This document shows, piece after piece, positions 1 to 5,223 of a DNA stretch of 5,223 nt. Positions within the stretch are counted from its first letter, which is position 1, and every line of letters begins with the position of its first letter. Source of the DNA: Treponema sp. UBA1798 (lineage in GTDB: Bacteria > Spirochaetota > Spirochaetia > Treponematales > Treponemataceae); contig DCFS01000218.1 in NCBI GenBank assembly GCA_002319875.1, forward strand, positions 1 through 5,223. Direction: 5' to 3'. The position numbers were made by a program, and so were the translations under genes. The notes beneath the pieces are model-generated. The model saw only the letters and a program-made list of their open reading frames with translations, did no database searches and was not told the DNA's origin.

Positions 1-30
1 CTTTCAGTGACTTTTTAGAGATGCCGCCGG

Positions 31-63
31 GTTTTAAGTCGCTGCAATATTGCAACTTAAAAC
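31..63. repeat. Composite palindrome (nested inverted repeat)
   Basis: Outer arms GTTTTAAGT (31-39) and ACTTAAAAC (55-63) are perfect 9-bp reverse complements. Between them lie CGC and the perfect 12-bp palindrome TGCAATATTGCA (43-54). The RNA could form a long hairpin with a 3-nt bulge. No T-tract follows, so it is a poor intrinsic terminator. It could be an operator, part of a mobile-element end, or the 3' end of an upstream transcript. The structure is seen directly; its role is unknown. Confidence 0.6.
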
Positions 64-100
64 ATCGTACTTTCAGAGTTACCTGTGTCTTTCTTAGTAT

Positions 101-142
101 AGGTCCGGTTCATTTAGTTTTCAAGGCGTAAGGTCCGCTTCA
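101..142. repeat. Two 12-bp direct repeats, 30 bp apart
   Basis: AGGTCCGGTTCA (101-112) and AGGTCCGCTTCA (131-142) differ at one base and start exactly 30 bp apart. A short inverted repeat, TAGTTTT (115-121) with AAAACTA (148-154), overlaps the second copy. Regularly spaced GGTCC-type repeats resemble the multiple transposase-binding repeats at the ends of IS21-type insertion sequences, and TGAACCGGACC-like strings are familiar from such ends. No transposase gene or target duplication is visible here, so the insertion-sequence reading is only a suggestion. Paired regulator sites are the alternative. Confidence 0.45.
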
Positions 143-185
143 CCGGTAAAACTATTGAATGTATCCCGCCGTGAGTTATAACAAT

Positions 186-214
186 TTGACATGTGTTGAA
201 TACTGTTGTACAAT
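186..214 (+). promoter_or_regulatory. Sigma-70-type promoter of the operon
   Basis: A perfect -35 box TTGACA (186-191) is separated by exactly 17 bp from TACAAT (209-214), a five-of-six match to the -10 consensus. Transcription should begin near 221, giving a leader of about 52 nt before the ATG at 273. It is the best promoter match in the upstream region and is correctly placed to drive the DUF6282-TRAP-GalB-like operon. A near-consensus promoter of this kind would be strong unless repressed, which fits the dyad lying over its -10 box. Confidence 0.8.
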
Positions 215-230
215 AATATTGTTGAACAGT
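202..230. promoter_or_regulatory. 29-bp operator-like dyad over the -10 box and start site
   Basis: The left arm is ACTGTT-gt-ACAATA (202-215), the centre is A216, and the right arm is TATTGT-tg-AACAGT (217-230); 12 of 14 positions pair. Each arm also holds a FadR-like TnGTnnnACnA element: CTGTTGTACAA (203-213) and TTGTTGAACAG (219-229), each one base off that pattern, with centres 16 bp apart. The dyad covers the -10 box and predicted start, an ideal place for a repressor. The obvious candidate is the FadR-type GntR protein encoded at 4889, but that pairing is an inference. Confidence 0.7.
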
Positions 231-239
231 TGTGTTCAA
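222..239 (+). repeat. Leader stem-loop / inverted repeat
   Basis: TTGAACA (222-228), a 4-nt GTTG loop and TGTTCAA (233-239) form a perfect 7-bp inverted repeat. If transcription starts near 221, this hairpin sits at the extreme 5' end of the mRNA and could protect it from 5'-dependent decay. It shares bases with the right arm of the dyad at 202-230, so it may instead be an extra regulator half-site. It is 21 nt upstream of the AGGAGG ribosome site (261-266) and does not mask it. Confidence 0.45.
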
Positions 240-272
240 AAGTTGCTTGAATAGTTTATCAGGAGGTATTAT

Positions 273-1160
273 ATGGATCTTTTGGAAGGGGCGTATGATC
301 TGCATGTTCATTCTGCTCCTGATGTATTGCCACGCTTAATGGATGATATCGAAATGGGGAAGAGAATTACGGACAGCGGCATGGCCGGTTATGTCATAAA
401 ATCCCATTATTTTTGTACTGCCGAACGTGCTGAATTAATACGGAAATTATATCCCGGATGTGAAGCTCTCGGAGCGGTTACGCTCAATAGTGCTGTTGGA
501 GGGATAAATCCGACAGCCGTAGAAATGGCCGGCAGGGCAGGCGCAAAAATTGTCTGGTTTCCAACATGTGATAATGCACATGAACGTGCATATGTTTTTG
601 ACGGAAATCCGGATAAAAAACTACCGTATTGGGCACAGATATTAATTCAAATGAAAGAACAGGGCATAACAGCGCCAACGGTAGACATATTTGATGAAAA
701 TAGAAAACTTACGGCAGCTACTATTTCTGTACTGGAAATTATTGCAAAACATAATATGATTCTTGCTACCAGTCATATTTCCCATGAAGAATGCTTCGCT
801 TTGGTAAAGGAAGCAGCCTCGCGTGGTGTAAAAAATATCATTATTACACATGCAGATTTCCCGACGACTTTCTATACAATTCAAGAGCAGCTCGAGTTAT
901 CAGGATACGGAGCAGTAATGGAACACTGCTATACAACCTGGGCCACGAAAAAAATCGATTTAAACACATCCATTGAACAGATAAAAGCTCTCGGTCCGGA
1001 CCGGGTAATTATTTCGACGGATTTAGGTCAGAAAACCTCGATCTACCCTGATCAGGGAATGGCGGAATATGGTAAAAAACTTCTTGAAGCAGGAATAAAA
1101 GAAGATGATATACGGAAGATGTTTGTTTTGAACCAGAGAAAATTACTGGGGAAAATTTAA
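273..1160 (+). CDS. DUF6282 family protein, putative metal-dependent hydrolase (amidohydrolase/PHP-like)
   Basis: This 295-residue, presumably cytoplasmic protein has no signal peptide. It looks like the DUF6282 family, whose enzymatic role is not established. The N-terminus carries the metal-binding motif DLHVHSAPD (residues 9-17; His11 and His13), as in amidohydrolase and PHP enzymes. Further conserved-looking polar residues are Lys43-Ser-His45, His103, His168 and His171 (ATSHISHEE), His193 (IITHADFP) and Asp250 (ISTDLG). The C-terminal NQRKLLG (287-293) resembles the end of TIM-barrel metal hydrolases. The HxH, His, His, Asp order supports a metal-dependent (beta/alpha)8 fold. The start is fixed by AGGAGG at 261-266, 6 nt before the ATG. 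It is the first gene of the operon, 11 bp before the TAXI binding protein, so it probably acts on the transported compound or a product of it. The family call is from recognition of the sequence and no search was run; the reaction is unknown. Confidence 0.82.
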   Translation: MDLLEGAYDLHVHSAPDVLPRLMDDIEMGKRITDSGMAGYVIKSHYFCTAERAELIRKLYPGCEALGAVTLNSAVGGINPTAVEMAGRAGAKIVWFPTCDNAHERAYVFDGNPDKKLPYWAQILIQMKEQGITAPTVDIFDENRKLTAATISVLEIIAKHNMILATSHISHEECFALVKEAASRGVKNIIITHADFPTTFYTIQEQLELSGYGAVMEHCYTTWATKKIDLNTSIEQIKALGPDRVIISTDLGQKTSIYPDQGMAEYGKKLLEAGIKEDDIRKMFVLNQRKLLGKI

Positions 1161-1171
1161 AGGAGGAACGT

Positions 1172-2149
1172 ATGAAAGGGAGAATAAAACTGCTCGCCGG
1201 TATGTGTTGCATGGTTATGGCCGGTATATGTTTTGCTAACGGTGTTCAGGATACTACTGGAAAAAAAGCGTCTCATTACGATCTGGTTATGGGAACAGCA
1301 GGTACTGCAGGGACCTATTATGTCGTTGGCGCTGCCATGGCTGCATCGATAAACAAAAATTCAAAACTGGTAAACGTTGTAGTGCAGCCTACTATGGGGT
1401 CTATTGAAAACCTGAATCTGGCAGATACTGACGGGATTCAATTAGGCTTTTCCAATTCTGACGGAGTATACTGGGCAGCCACCGGAACCGGTACTTATAA
1501 AAGAAAACTTCATATAAAAGCCGTTATGAATCTGTACCGGTCACAGGGACAGATGGTGGCACTTAAAAGTTCAGGCATAAAAACATACCGTGATTTGAAA
1601 GGAAAAAAGGTCAATCTGGGACCATCCGGGCAAACGGTCGTCGAAATATCTAAATCCGTTCTTCGTGCATATGGTATAGATCCGGAAAAAGATATTACTT
1701 CGTTTAATCTGTCTGTCGATGAGGGCTTAAGCAAATTAAAGGATGGAGAAATAGATGCATCTTTTTTCTGTGCCGCTTATCCCGCTGCGGGAGTAGTGAA
1801 TATTGCAAGTACAACACCAGTCCAGCTTGTTGATATAGACCCTGCTATCCTGAAAAAAGTCTGTGATGAGAATCCTTTTTATGACAGTGGAAAAATTCCT
1901 GCCGGAATTTATAAAGGACAGAATACAGATATACAAGTAGTAGAAATGGTAACGGAGATTTTTGCTTCTGAAGCAGCACCGGATGAAGCAATATACGAGT
2001 TTGTTAAACAGGCCCTGGAGACTCAGCCGCAATATGTAAATGCCCATGTTTCCATCAGGGAAATCAAACCGGAGAACGCATGCAAATGTGCTACGGAAAT
2101 ACATCCGGGTGCGCTTCGTTACTATAGAGAAAAAGGCTTAATAAAATAA
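1172..2149 (+). CDS. TAXI family TRAP transporter solute-binding subunit
   Basis: This 325-residue periplasmic binding protein captures the substrate and delivers it to the permease encoded next. The N-terminus is a signal peptide: basic MKGRIK, a hydrophobic core at about residues 7-21, and a likely cleavage after CFA (22/23) leaving NGVQD. Cys20 in MAGIC could be a relaxed spirochaetal lipobox, but Ile just before it makes this less likely. The mature part opens with the TAXI hallmark GTAGTAGTYYVVGAAMA, followed by a MGSIENLNL segment, GIQLGFSNSDGVYWA and, near the C-terminus, PAGIYKGQ. TAXI proteins serve organic-acid uptake driven by an ion gradient; known or suggested ligands include glutamate and dicarboxylates, so no substrate is assigned here. 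The AGGAGG at 1161-1166 follows directly on the stop of the previous gene, indicating one transcript. Length is normal for the family. Confidence 0.93.
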   Translation: MKGRIKLLAGMCCMVMAGICFANGVQDTTGKKASHYDLVMGTAGTAGTYYVVGAAMAASINKNSKLVNVVVQPTMGSIENLNLADTDGIQLGFSNSDGVYWAATGTGTYKRKLHIKAVMNLYRSQGQMVALKSSGIKTYRDLKGKKVNLGPSGQTVVEISKSVLRAYGIDPEKDITSFNLSVDEGLSKLKDGEIDASFFCAAYPAAGVVNIASTTPVQLVDIDPAILKKVCDENPFYDSGKIPAGIYKGQNTDIQVVEMVTEIFASEAAPDEAIYEFVKQALETQPQYVNAHVSIREIKPENACKCATEIHPGALRYYREKGLIK

Positions 2150-2161
2150 TGTAAACCGGAA

Positions 2162-2196
2162 AAGGAAGCAAAGCTGATTAAACGCTTTGTTTCCTT
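2162..2196 (+). promoter_or_regulatory. Intercistronic stem-loop between binding-protein and permease genes
   Basis: AAGGAAGCAAAGC (2162-2174) and GCTTTGTTTCCTT (2184-2196) pair over 13 positions, 12 Watson-Crick and one G-U in RNA, around a 9-nt loop. It begins 12 nt after the binding-protein stop codon and ends 18 nt before the permease ATG. No U-run follows (AAATAAGG comes next), so it is not a standard terminator. By analogy with other transporter operons, it probably blocks 3' exonucleases and raises binding-protein mRNA over permease mRNA. The structure is seen; the role is inferred. Confidence 0.65.
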
Positions 2197-2214
2197 AAAT
2201 AAGGAGAAAAGAAG

Positions 2215-4104
2215 ATGCAAATACCAGAATTTGTGGAAGGAAAAGGTTTTGCCGGTTATATAAAAAATATACTTTTGCTCATCATTTTTATCGCTATGCC
2301 TCTTTTTCATATGTGGACTGCTTCTTTCGGTGTGTATCCTTCATATCAGTTGAGCGGTGTTCACTGGGCATTGATCGGCAGCTTTATTCTGCTGATAAAA
2401 CCTCTGAAAATAAAAGGTGGTATAATCATAGACAGCTGTCTGCTTTTATTGAATATATATATATGTTACCATCAGGTAGTTCTGCAGCAGCTTTTTGTAA
2501 AAAATGCCGGTATTTATACAAATTATGATATAGTTATTTCAATAGTTGCAATTATTGTTACAGTAATAATAGCCGGACGGCTGGTTGGAATTACGCTGTC
2601 TGCCATAGCTGTGCTGTTTATCCTGTATGCACTATACGGTTCGCATGTTCCCGGAATGTTCCGGACGGTAAGATTTTCAATTCAACGTATAGCTCCCTAT
2701 CTCTATACTTCTTATGACGGTATATTCGGACAGACGTTAACGGTAAGTGCACAGTTTATTTATCTTTTTGTATTATTCGGTACATTACTCGAGTTAACAG
2801 GAGCCGGTAAGTTTTTTGTTGATATATCGTACTCACTGACGCACAGAATAAAAGGCGGTCCGGCACAGGCAGCAGTCTGTTCAAGTATGCTTTTAGGGAC
2901 TATCAATGGAAGCGGGGCTGCAAATGTCGTAACGACGGGAACTTTTACGATTCCGCTTATGAAAAAAGTAGGATTCAAAAGTTCCTTTGCAGGAGCGGTT
3001 GAAGCCGTTTCTTCTTCCGGCGGACAGATAATGCCTCCGGTAATGGGTGCTGTCGCGTTCCTTATGAGTGAAATGACCGGTATTGCATATGCAAAAATTG
3101 CGCTTGCCGCAGTGATTCCTGCCGTATTGTATTATGCAACACTGTCTATATCTGTTTATTTTATTGCCAAAAAAACTGATGTTCCGGATCCGGATAAATC
3201 GGAGTTACAGACAGCCGGAAAAATCTTAAAAAATGGGTGGCTCTACATTGTCCCCGTTATGGTATTAATTCTGCTGATGATTTTCGGTTATAGTGCCCAG
3301 CGTTCCGCTTTCTTTTCTATTATAACCGTAATAATCGTGGGCTTTATCAAAAACAGGGAAAATATGACAGTCAGGAATCTGCTGAATTCTTTTCAGGGTT
3401 CTGTCACGGGGATAGCTCCGATAGCAGCAGCCTGTCTTCTGGCAGGAATTATTATGGGTGTCATCAATCTTACAGGCCTCGGATTAAAAATAAGCGGCAT
3501 AATAGAGAACATAGCAAACGGTCACCTGTTACCGGGACTTATTCTGGCAATGCTTACGAGCCTGTTGCTTGGTATGGGGCTTCCGACTTCTGCTGCATAT
3601 ATGGTACTGGCTGTGCTTGTTGCTCCGGCTCTTGTCAACATGGGGGCTACGATCATGGCGGCTCATCTATTTATACTTTATTTTGGAGCGCTTTCGACCA
3701 TTACCCCTCCCGTGGCACTTTCAACTTTTGCAGCTGCAGGAATAGCCAAAGCCAATGTCTGGGAAACAGGTAAGGAAGCGGTAAAACTTGCAAGTACAGG
3801 TTTTATTATTCCGTTTATTTTCGTATTTAACGGCGAGCTTTTAATGCAGGGATCGGTAGTGAACATACTGTTTGCCTGTATTACGGCAGTGATTGGCTGT
3901 GCATTTATTGCAGCATCCTTTACCGGCTGGGCAAAAGTAAATCTGTCTGTTCCTGCAAGATTGTTGCTGTTTCCGGCAGGTATCATGCTTTTTATTGTCC
4001 ATCCGTTTTACTGGAATATAGCAGGCATTATTCTTGCATTTATTGTAATTGAAATTGAGATTATAAAAAATAAAAAAAGAACTCCGGAGGTTTATAATGT
4101 TTGA
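2215..4104 (+). CDS. TRAP transporter permease, fused DctQM (4TM/12TM) protein
   Basis: This 629-residue inner-membrane protein is the ion-coupled permease for the TAXI binding protein upstream. TAXI systems normally carry the small (DctQ) and large (DctM) membrane subunits as one chain, and the length fits: a DctQ-like N-terminal region of about 180-200 residues, then a DctM domain. Landmarks are GSGAANVVTTGTFTIPL (from residue 232), GGQIMPPVMG (269-278), the matching second-half motif LLLGMGLPTS (450-459) and STITPPVAL (494-502). The paired G-x-S/T-rich hairpins and PP motifs in the two halves reflect the internal inverted repeat of the IT superfamily. The C-terminus is a further set of hydrophobic segments ending in a basic tail (IIKNKKRTPE). 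AAGGAG at 2201-2206, 8 nt before the ATG, supports the start. The final 8 bp overlap the next gene. An (AT)6 run at 2453-2464 lies in frame. Confidence 0.94.
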   Translation: MQIPEFVEGKGFAGYIKNILLLIIFIAMPLFHMWTASFGVYPSYQLSGVHWALIGSFILLIKPLKIKGGIIIDSCLLLLNIYICYHQVVLQQLFVKNAGIYTNYDIVISIVAIIVTVIIAGRLVGITLSAIAVLFILYALYGSHVPGMFRTVRFSIQRIAPYLYTSYDGIFGQTLTVSAQFIYLFVLFGTLLELTGAGKFFVDISYSLTHRIKGGPAQAAVCSSMLLGTINGSGAANVVTTGTFTIPLMKKVGFKSSFAGAVEAVSSSGGQIMPPVMGAVAFLMSEMTGIAYAKIALAAVIPAVLYYATLSISVYFIAKKTDVPDPDKSELQTAGKILKNGWLYIVPVMVLILLMIFGYSAQRSAFFSIITVIIVGFIKNRENMTVRNLLNSFQGSVTGIAPIAAACLLAGIIMGVINLTGLGLKISGIIENIANGHLLPGLILAMLTSLLLGMGLPTSAAYMVLAVLVAPALVNMGATIMAAHLFILYFGALSTITPPVALSTFAAAGIAKANVWETGKEAVKLASTGFIIPFIFVFNGELLMQGSVVNILFACITAVIGCAFIAASFTGWAKVNLSVPARLLLFPAGIMLFIVHPFYWNIAGIILAFIVIEIEIIKNKKRTPEVYNV

Positions 4105-4831
4105 TAAGACACAGAAAGTACTTGTTGTAAGTGCACACGCTGCAGACTATGTATGGCGCGCAGGCGGAACAATCGCAAAGTATATAAAAAACGGGGCACA
4201 GGTAAAAGTTATTGTGCTCAGCTGCGGCGTAAGAGGCGAATCGAATGATCTGTGGAAACAGCCGGGACAGACAGAGGAAACGGTTCTCGAAACACGTAAG
4301 GCTGAATCGAAAGCTGCTGCAGAATGTCTGGGAATTACCGATATAGAATTCTGGGATTATCAGGATTATTTCATGGATCTGGACGATCAGGCAAGAATCG
4401 ACAGAATGGCCACTGCAATCAGGACATTCGCTCCGTATCATATTATAACTCATGGAGAACTGGATCTATTGAATCCCGACCACGACGCTGTTAATAAATT
4501 TGTATTTAAGGCAAGTGTCCTTGCAATATCGAATGGTGTAAAGATAGATGGAACAGCGACTTCAAAGCAGACGCGCATATTCGGATTTGAACCCCATCAG
4601 CCGGAAATATGTAACTTTAAGCCGGAAGTTATCATCGATATTACGGAAACGATGGATCAGAAAAAAGAAGCAATGAACTGCTTTAAGGCACAGTCACATC
4701 TGATCGAATACTATACGGAGCGGGCTTTTATGCGCGGCAATCATGCGCGCAGGCTTTCCGGGAATCAGACCTGTAAATTTGCAGAAACATTTACACGCAG
4801 GTTTCCGTATGTAGGTGACTGGCTGATTTAA
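4097..4831 (+). CDS. PIG-L family protein, GalB-like 4-carboxy-2-hydroxymuconate (4-oxalomesaconate) hydratase
   Basis: This 244-residue cytoplasmic enzyme has the PIG-L/LmbE fold. Most family members are Zn-dependent N-deacetylases with AHPDDE near the N-terminus; here the motif is SAHAADYVWRAGG (residues 12-24). His14 and Asp17 keep the two metal ligands and His129 (NPDHD) should be the third, but the deacetylase catalytic Asp is Ala15-Ala16 territory and is lost. This matches GalB of Pseudomonas putida (remembered as SAHSADFVWRAGG), as do GVRGES (44-49, with Glu48), FEPHQPE (164-170) and the HLIEYY segment (201-206). GalB hydrates 4-carboxy-2-hydroxymuconate in the gallate/protocatechuate 4,5-cleavage pathway. 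The exact substrate here may be a related unsaturated carboxylate. The GGAGG at 4086-4090 lies inside the permease gene, and the 8-bp overlap (ATGTTTGA) implies translational coupling. Family is confident from remembered similarity; the substrate is not. Confidence 0.82.
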   Translation: MFDKTQKVLVVSAHAADYVWRAGGTIAKYIKNGAQVKVIVLSCGVRGESNDLWKQPGQTEETVLETRKAESKAAAECLGITDIEFWDYQDYFMDLDDQARIDRMATAIRTFAPYHIITHGELDLLNPDHDAVNKFVFKASVLAISNGVKIDGTATSKQTRIFGFEPHQPEICNFKPEVIIDITETMDQKKEAMNCFKAQSHLIEYYTERAFMRGNHARRLSGNQTCKFAETFTRRFPYVGDWLI

Positions 4832-4834
4832 TTG

Positions 4835-4877
4835 TTCCTTTTATCTTATGAAGTATGGTATATTTTATATCAAGGAA
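4835..4877 (+). promoter_or_regulatory. Possible ribosome-site-sequestering fold before the gntR gene
   Basis: TTCCTT (4835-4840) is the perfect complement of AAGGAA (4872-4877), part of the AAGGAAGGA ribosome site of the regulator gene. The 31-nt interval contains the near-dyad at 4856-4872. On read-through mRNA from the operon the ribosome site could be paired, while a transcript starting near 4871 would lack the TTCCTT arm. The complementarity is seen; the regulation is speculative. Confidence 0.25.
4856..4872. promoter_or_regulatory. Candidate extended -10 promoter and operator dyad for the gntR gene
   Basis: TGG-TATATT (4856-4864) fits an extended -10 box (TGn plus TATAAT-like), with only a weak -35 region upstream. 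The same bases form a near-palindrome, TGGTATA-TTT-TATATCA (4856-4872), pairing at 6 of 7 positions, which could be an autoregulatory site for the GntR-type protein. Its sequence differs from the dyad at 202-230, so one protein may not recognise both. No terminator is visible after the stop at 4831, so read-through from the operon is also likely. Confidence 0.35.
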
Positions 4878-4888
4878 GGATTATATAC

Positions 4889-5223
4889 ATGATTCGGGCT
4901 AATCAGATTGCATATGACTACATAAAAGACCGTATTCTCGATGGAAGATTCAGACCTGCACAGCGGCTTGTTGAGGCCCAGCTGGCCGAAGATATAGGCG
5001 TCAGCAGAAATACGGTACGTAAAGCCTTGCTGATGATTGAGCAGGAACGTCTTATTATTATAGAAGATAATAAAGGTGCCACTGTTCTGTCACTGGATCT
5101 TGATCAGATACTGGAATATTATGAAATCAGAAAGTATCTGGAGCTGATAGTAGTCGGTTCTGCTGCTTCAGAAATTACTGATGCTCAGTTGCAGGAAATG
5201 CGGTCTATCCTTGATCAGATGAG
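4889..5223 (+). CDS. GntR family transcriptional regulator, FadR/FCD subfamily (5' part, runs off the window)
   Basis: The first 111 codons are open to the window end and no stop is reached. The N-terminus is a GntR winged helix-turn-helix: AYDYIKDRILDGRF (8-21), RLVEAQLAEDIGVSRNTVRKA (26-46, with the recognition helix at SRNTVRKAL), then a wing ending near GATVLSL (68-74). After this, DLDQILEYYEIRKYLELIVVG and the following helices match the start of an FCD ligand-binding domain, whose metal-binding residues lie beyond the window. Full FCD regulators have about 210-240 residues. AAGGAAGGA at 4872-4880, 8 nt before the ATG, supports the start. FCD regulators commonly repress uptake and catabolism genes for organic acids and release DNA on binding a pathway metabolite. 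It is the natural candidate to act at the dyad at 202-230, and this is inferred from position and family. Confidence 0.92.
   Translation, partial: MIRANQIAYDYIKDRILDGRFRPAQRLVEAQLAEDIGVSRNTVRKALLMIEQERLIIIEDNKGATVLSLDLDQILEYYEIRKYLELIVVGSAASEITDAQLQEMRSILDQM

Noticed and set aside
3..131. Frame open from position 3 to a TAA at 129-131, possibly the tail of an upstream gene
   Set aside because: The 42-codon translation is rich in Cys, Phe and His, matches no family I recognise, and runs through the palindrome at 31-63 and the first direct repeat. It may be a decayed mobile-element remnant but cannot be supported as a gene.
114..311. Minus-strand open frame of 65 codons
   Set aside because: It overlaps the promoter, operator and start of the DUF6282 gene on the opposite strand and encodes no recognisable protein.
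1228..1233. Lipoprotein cysteine (MAGIC, Cys20) in the binding protein
   Set aside because: Ile directly before the Cys is a poor lipobox residue, whereas CFA/NGVQD downstream is a good signal peptidase I site; kept only as an alternative.
2162..2196. Intrinsic terminator after the binding-protein gene
   Set aside because: The stem is good but AAATAAGG rather than a U-run follows, and the permease depends on the same transcript.
2453..2464. (AT)6 run within the permease gene as a phase-variation tract
   Set aside because: Six dinucleotide units are too few to argue for slippage switching, and the run reads cleanly in frame in a hydrophobic segment.
3678..3986. Minus-strand open frame of 102 codons inside the permease gene
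   Set aside because: It is antisense to strongly conserved TRAP permease sequence; its Ala/Pro/Thr-rich translation reflects the codon pattern of the real gene.
4061..4453. Minus-strand open frame of 130 codons
   Set aside because: It lies antisense to the permease/GalB-like junction and start of the GalB-like gene; the Cys/Phe/Tyr-rich translation is not protein-like.

Overview
The window looks like a chromosomal accessory catabolic region from an anaerobic, moderately AT-rich bacterium, most probably a spirochaete (Treponema/Sphaerochaeta-like). The main clue is the end of the binding protein's signal peptide, ...ICFANGVQD: the 'FANG.Q' junction is common in secreted solute-binding proteins of that group. 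Strong AGGAGG ribosome sites, a consensus sigma-70 promoter and fused TAXI-type TRAP permeases fit but do not prove this. The assignment is an inference.

Layout: all five genes are on the + strand. Positions 1-272 hold no convincing gene. They contain a composite palindrome (31-63), two near-identical 12-bp direct repeats exactly 30 bp apart (101-112, 131-142; possibly the end of a decayed insertion sequence), and a near-consensus promoter (186-214). A 29-bp operator-like dyad (202-230) covers the -10 box and the expected start of transcription. The operon follows: a DUF6282-type metal-hydrolase-like protein (273-1160), a TAXI-family TRAP periplasmic binding protein (1172-2149), a fused DctQM-type TRAP permease (2215-4104), and a PIG-L-fold protein resembling GalB, the 4-carboxy-2-hydroxymuconate (4-oxalomesaconate) hydratase (4097-4831). 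After a 57-bp gap comes the 5' part of a GntR/FadR-type (FCD) regulator (4889 to the window end).

How the genes may work together (inference): the TRAP system takes up an organic acid, probably a di- or tricarboxylate. The GalB-like enzyme hydrates or otherwise processes an enol/ene-carboxylate in the cytoplasm, and the DUF6282 protein supplies a second metal-dependent step. The FCD regulator would sense the substrate or an intermediate and repress the promoter at 186-214, whose dyad consists of two FadR-like half-elements. A stem-loop between the binding-protein and permease genes probably sets a high binding-protein to permease ratio. The substrate cannot be read from the sequence. The presence of a GalB-like hydratase without any visible ring-cleavage gene is the most interesting open question.
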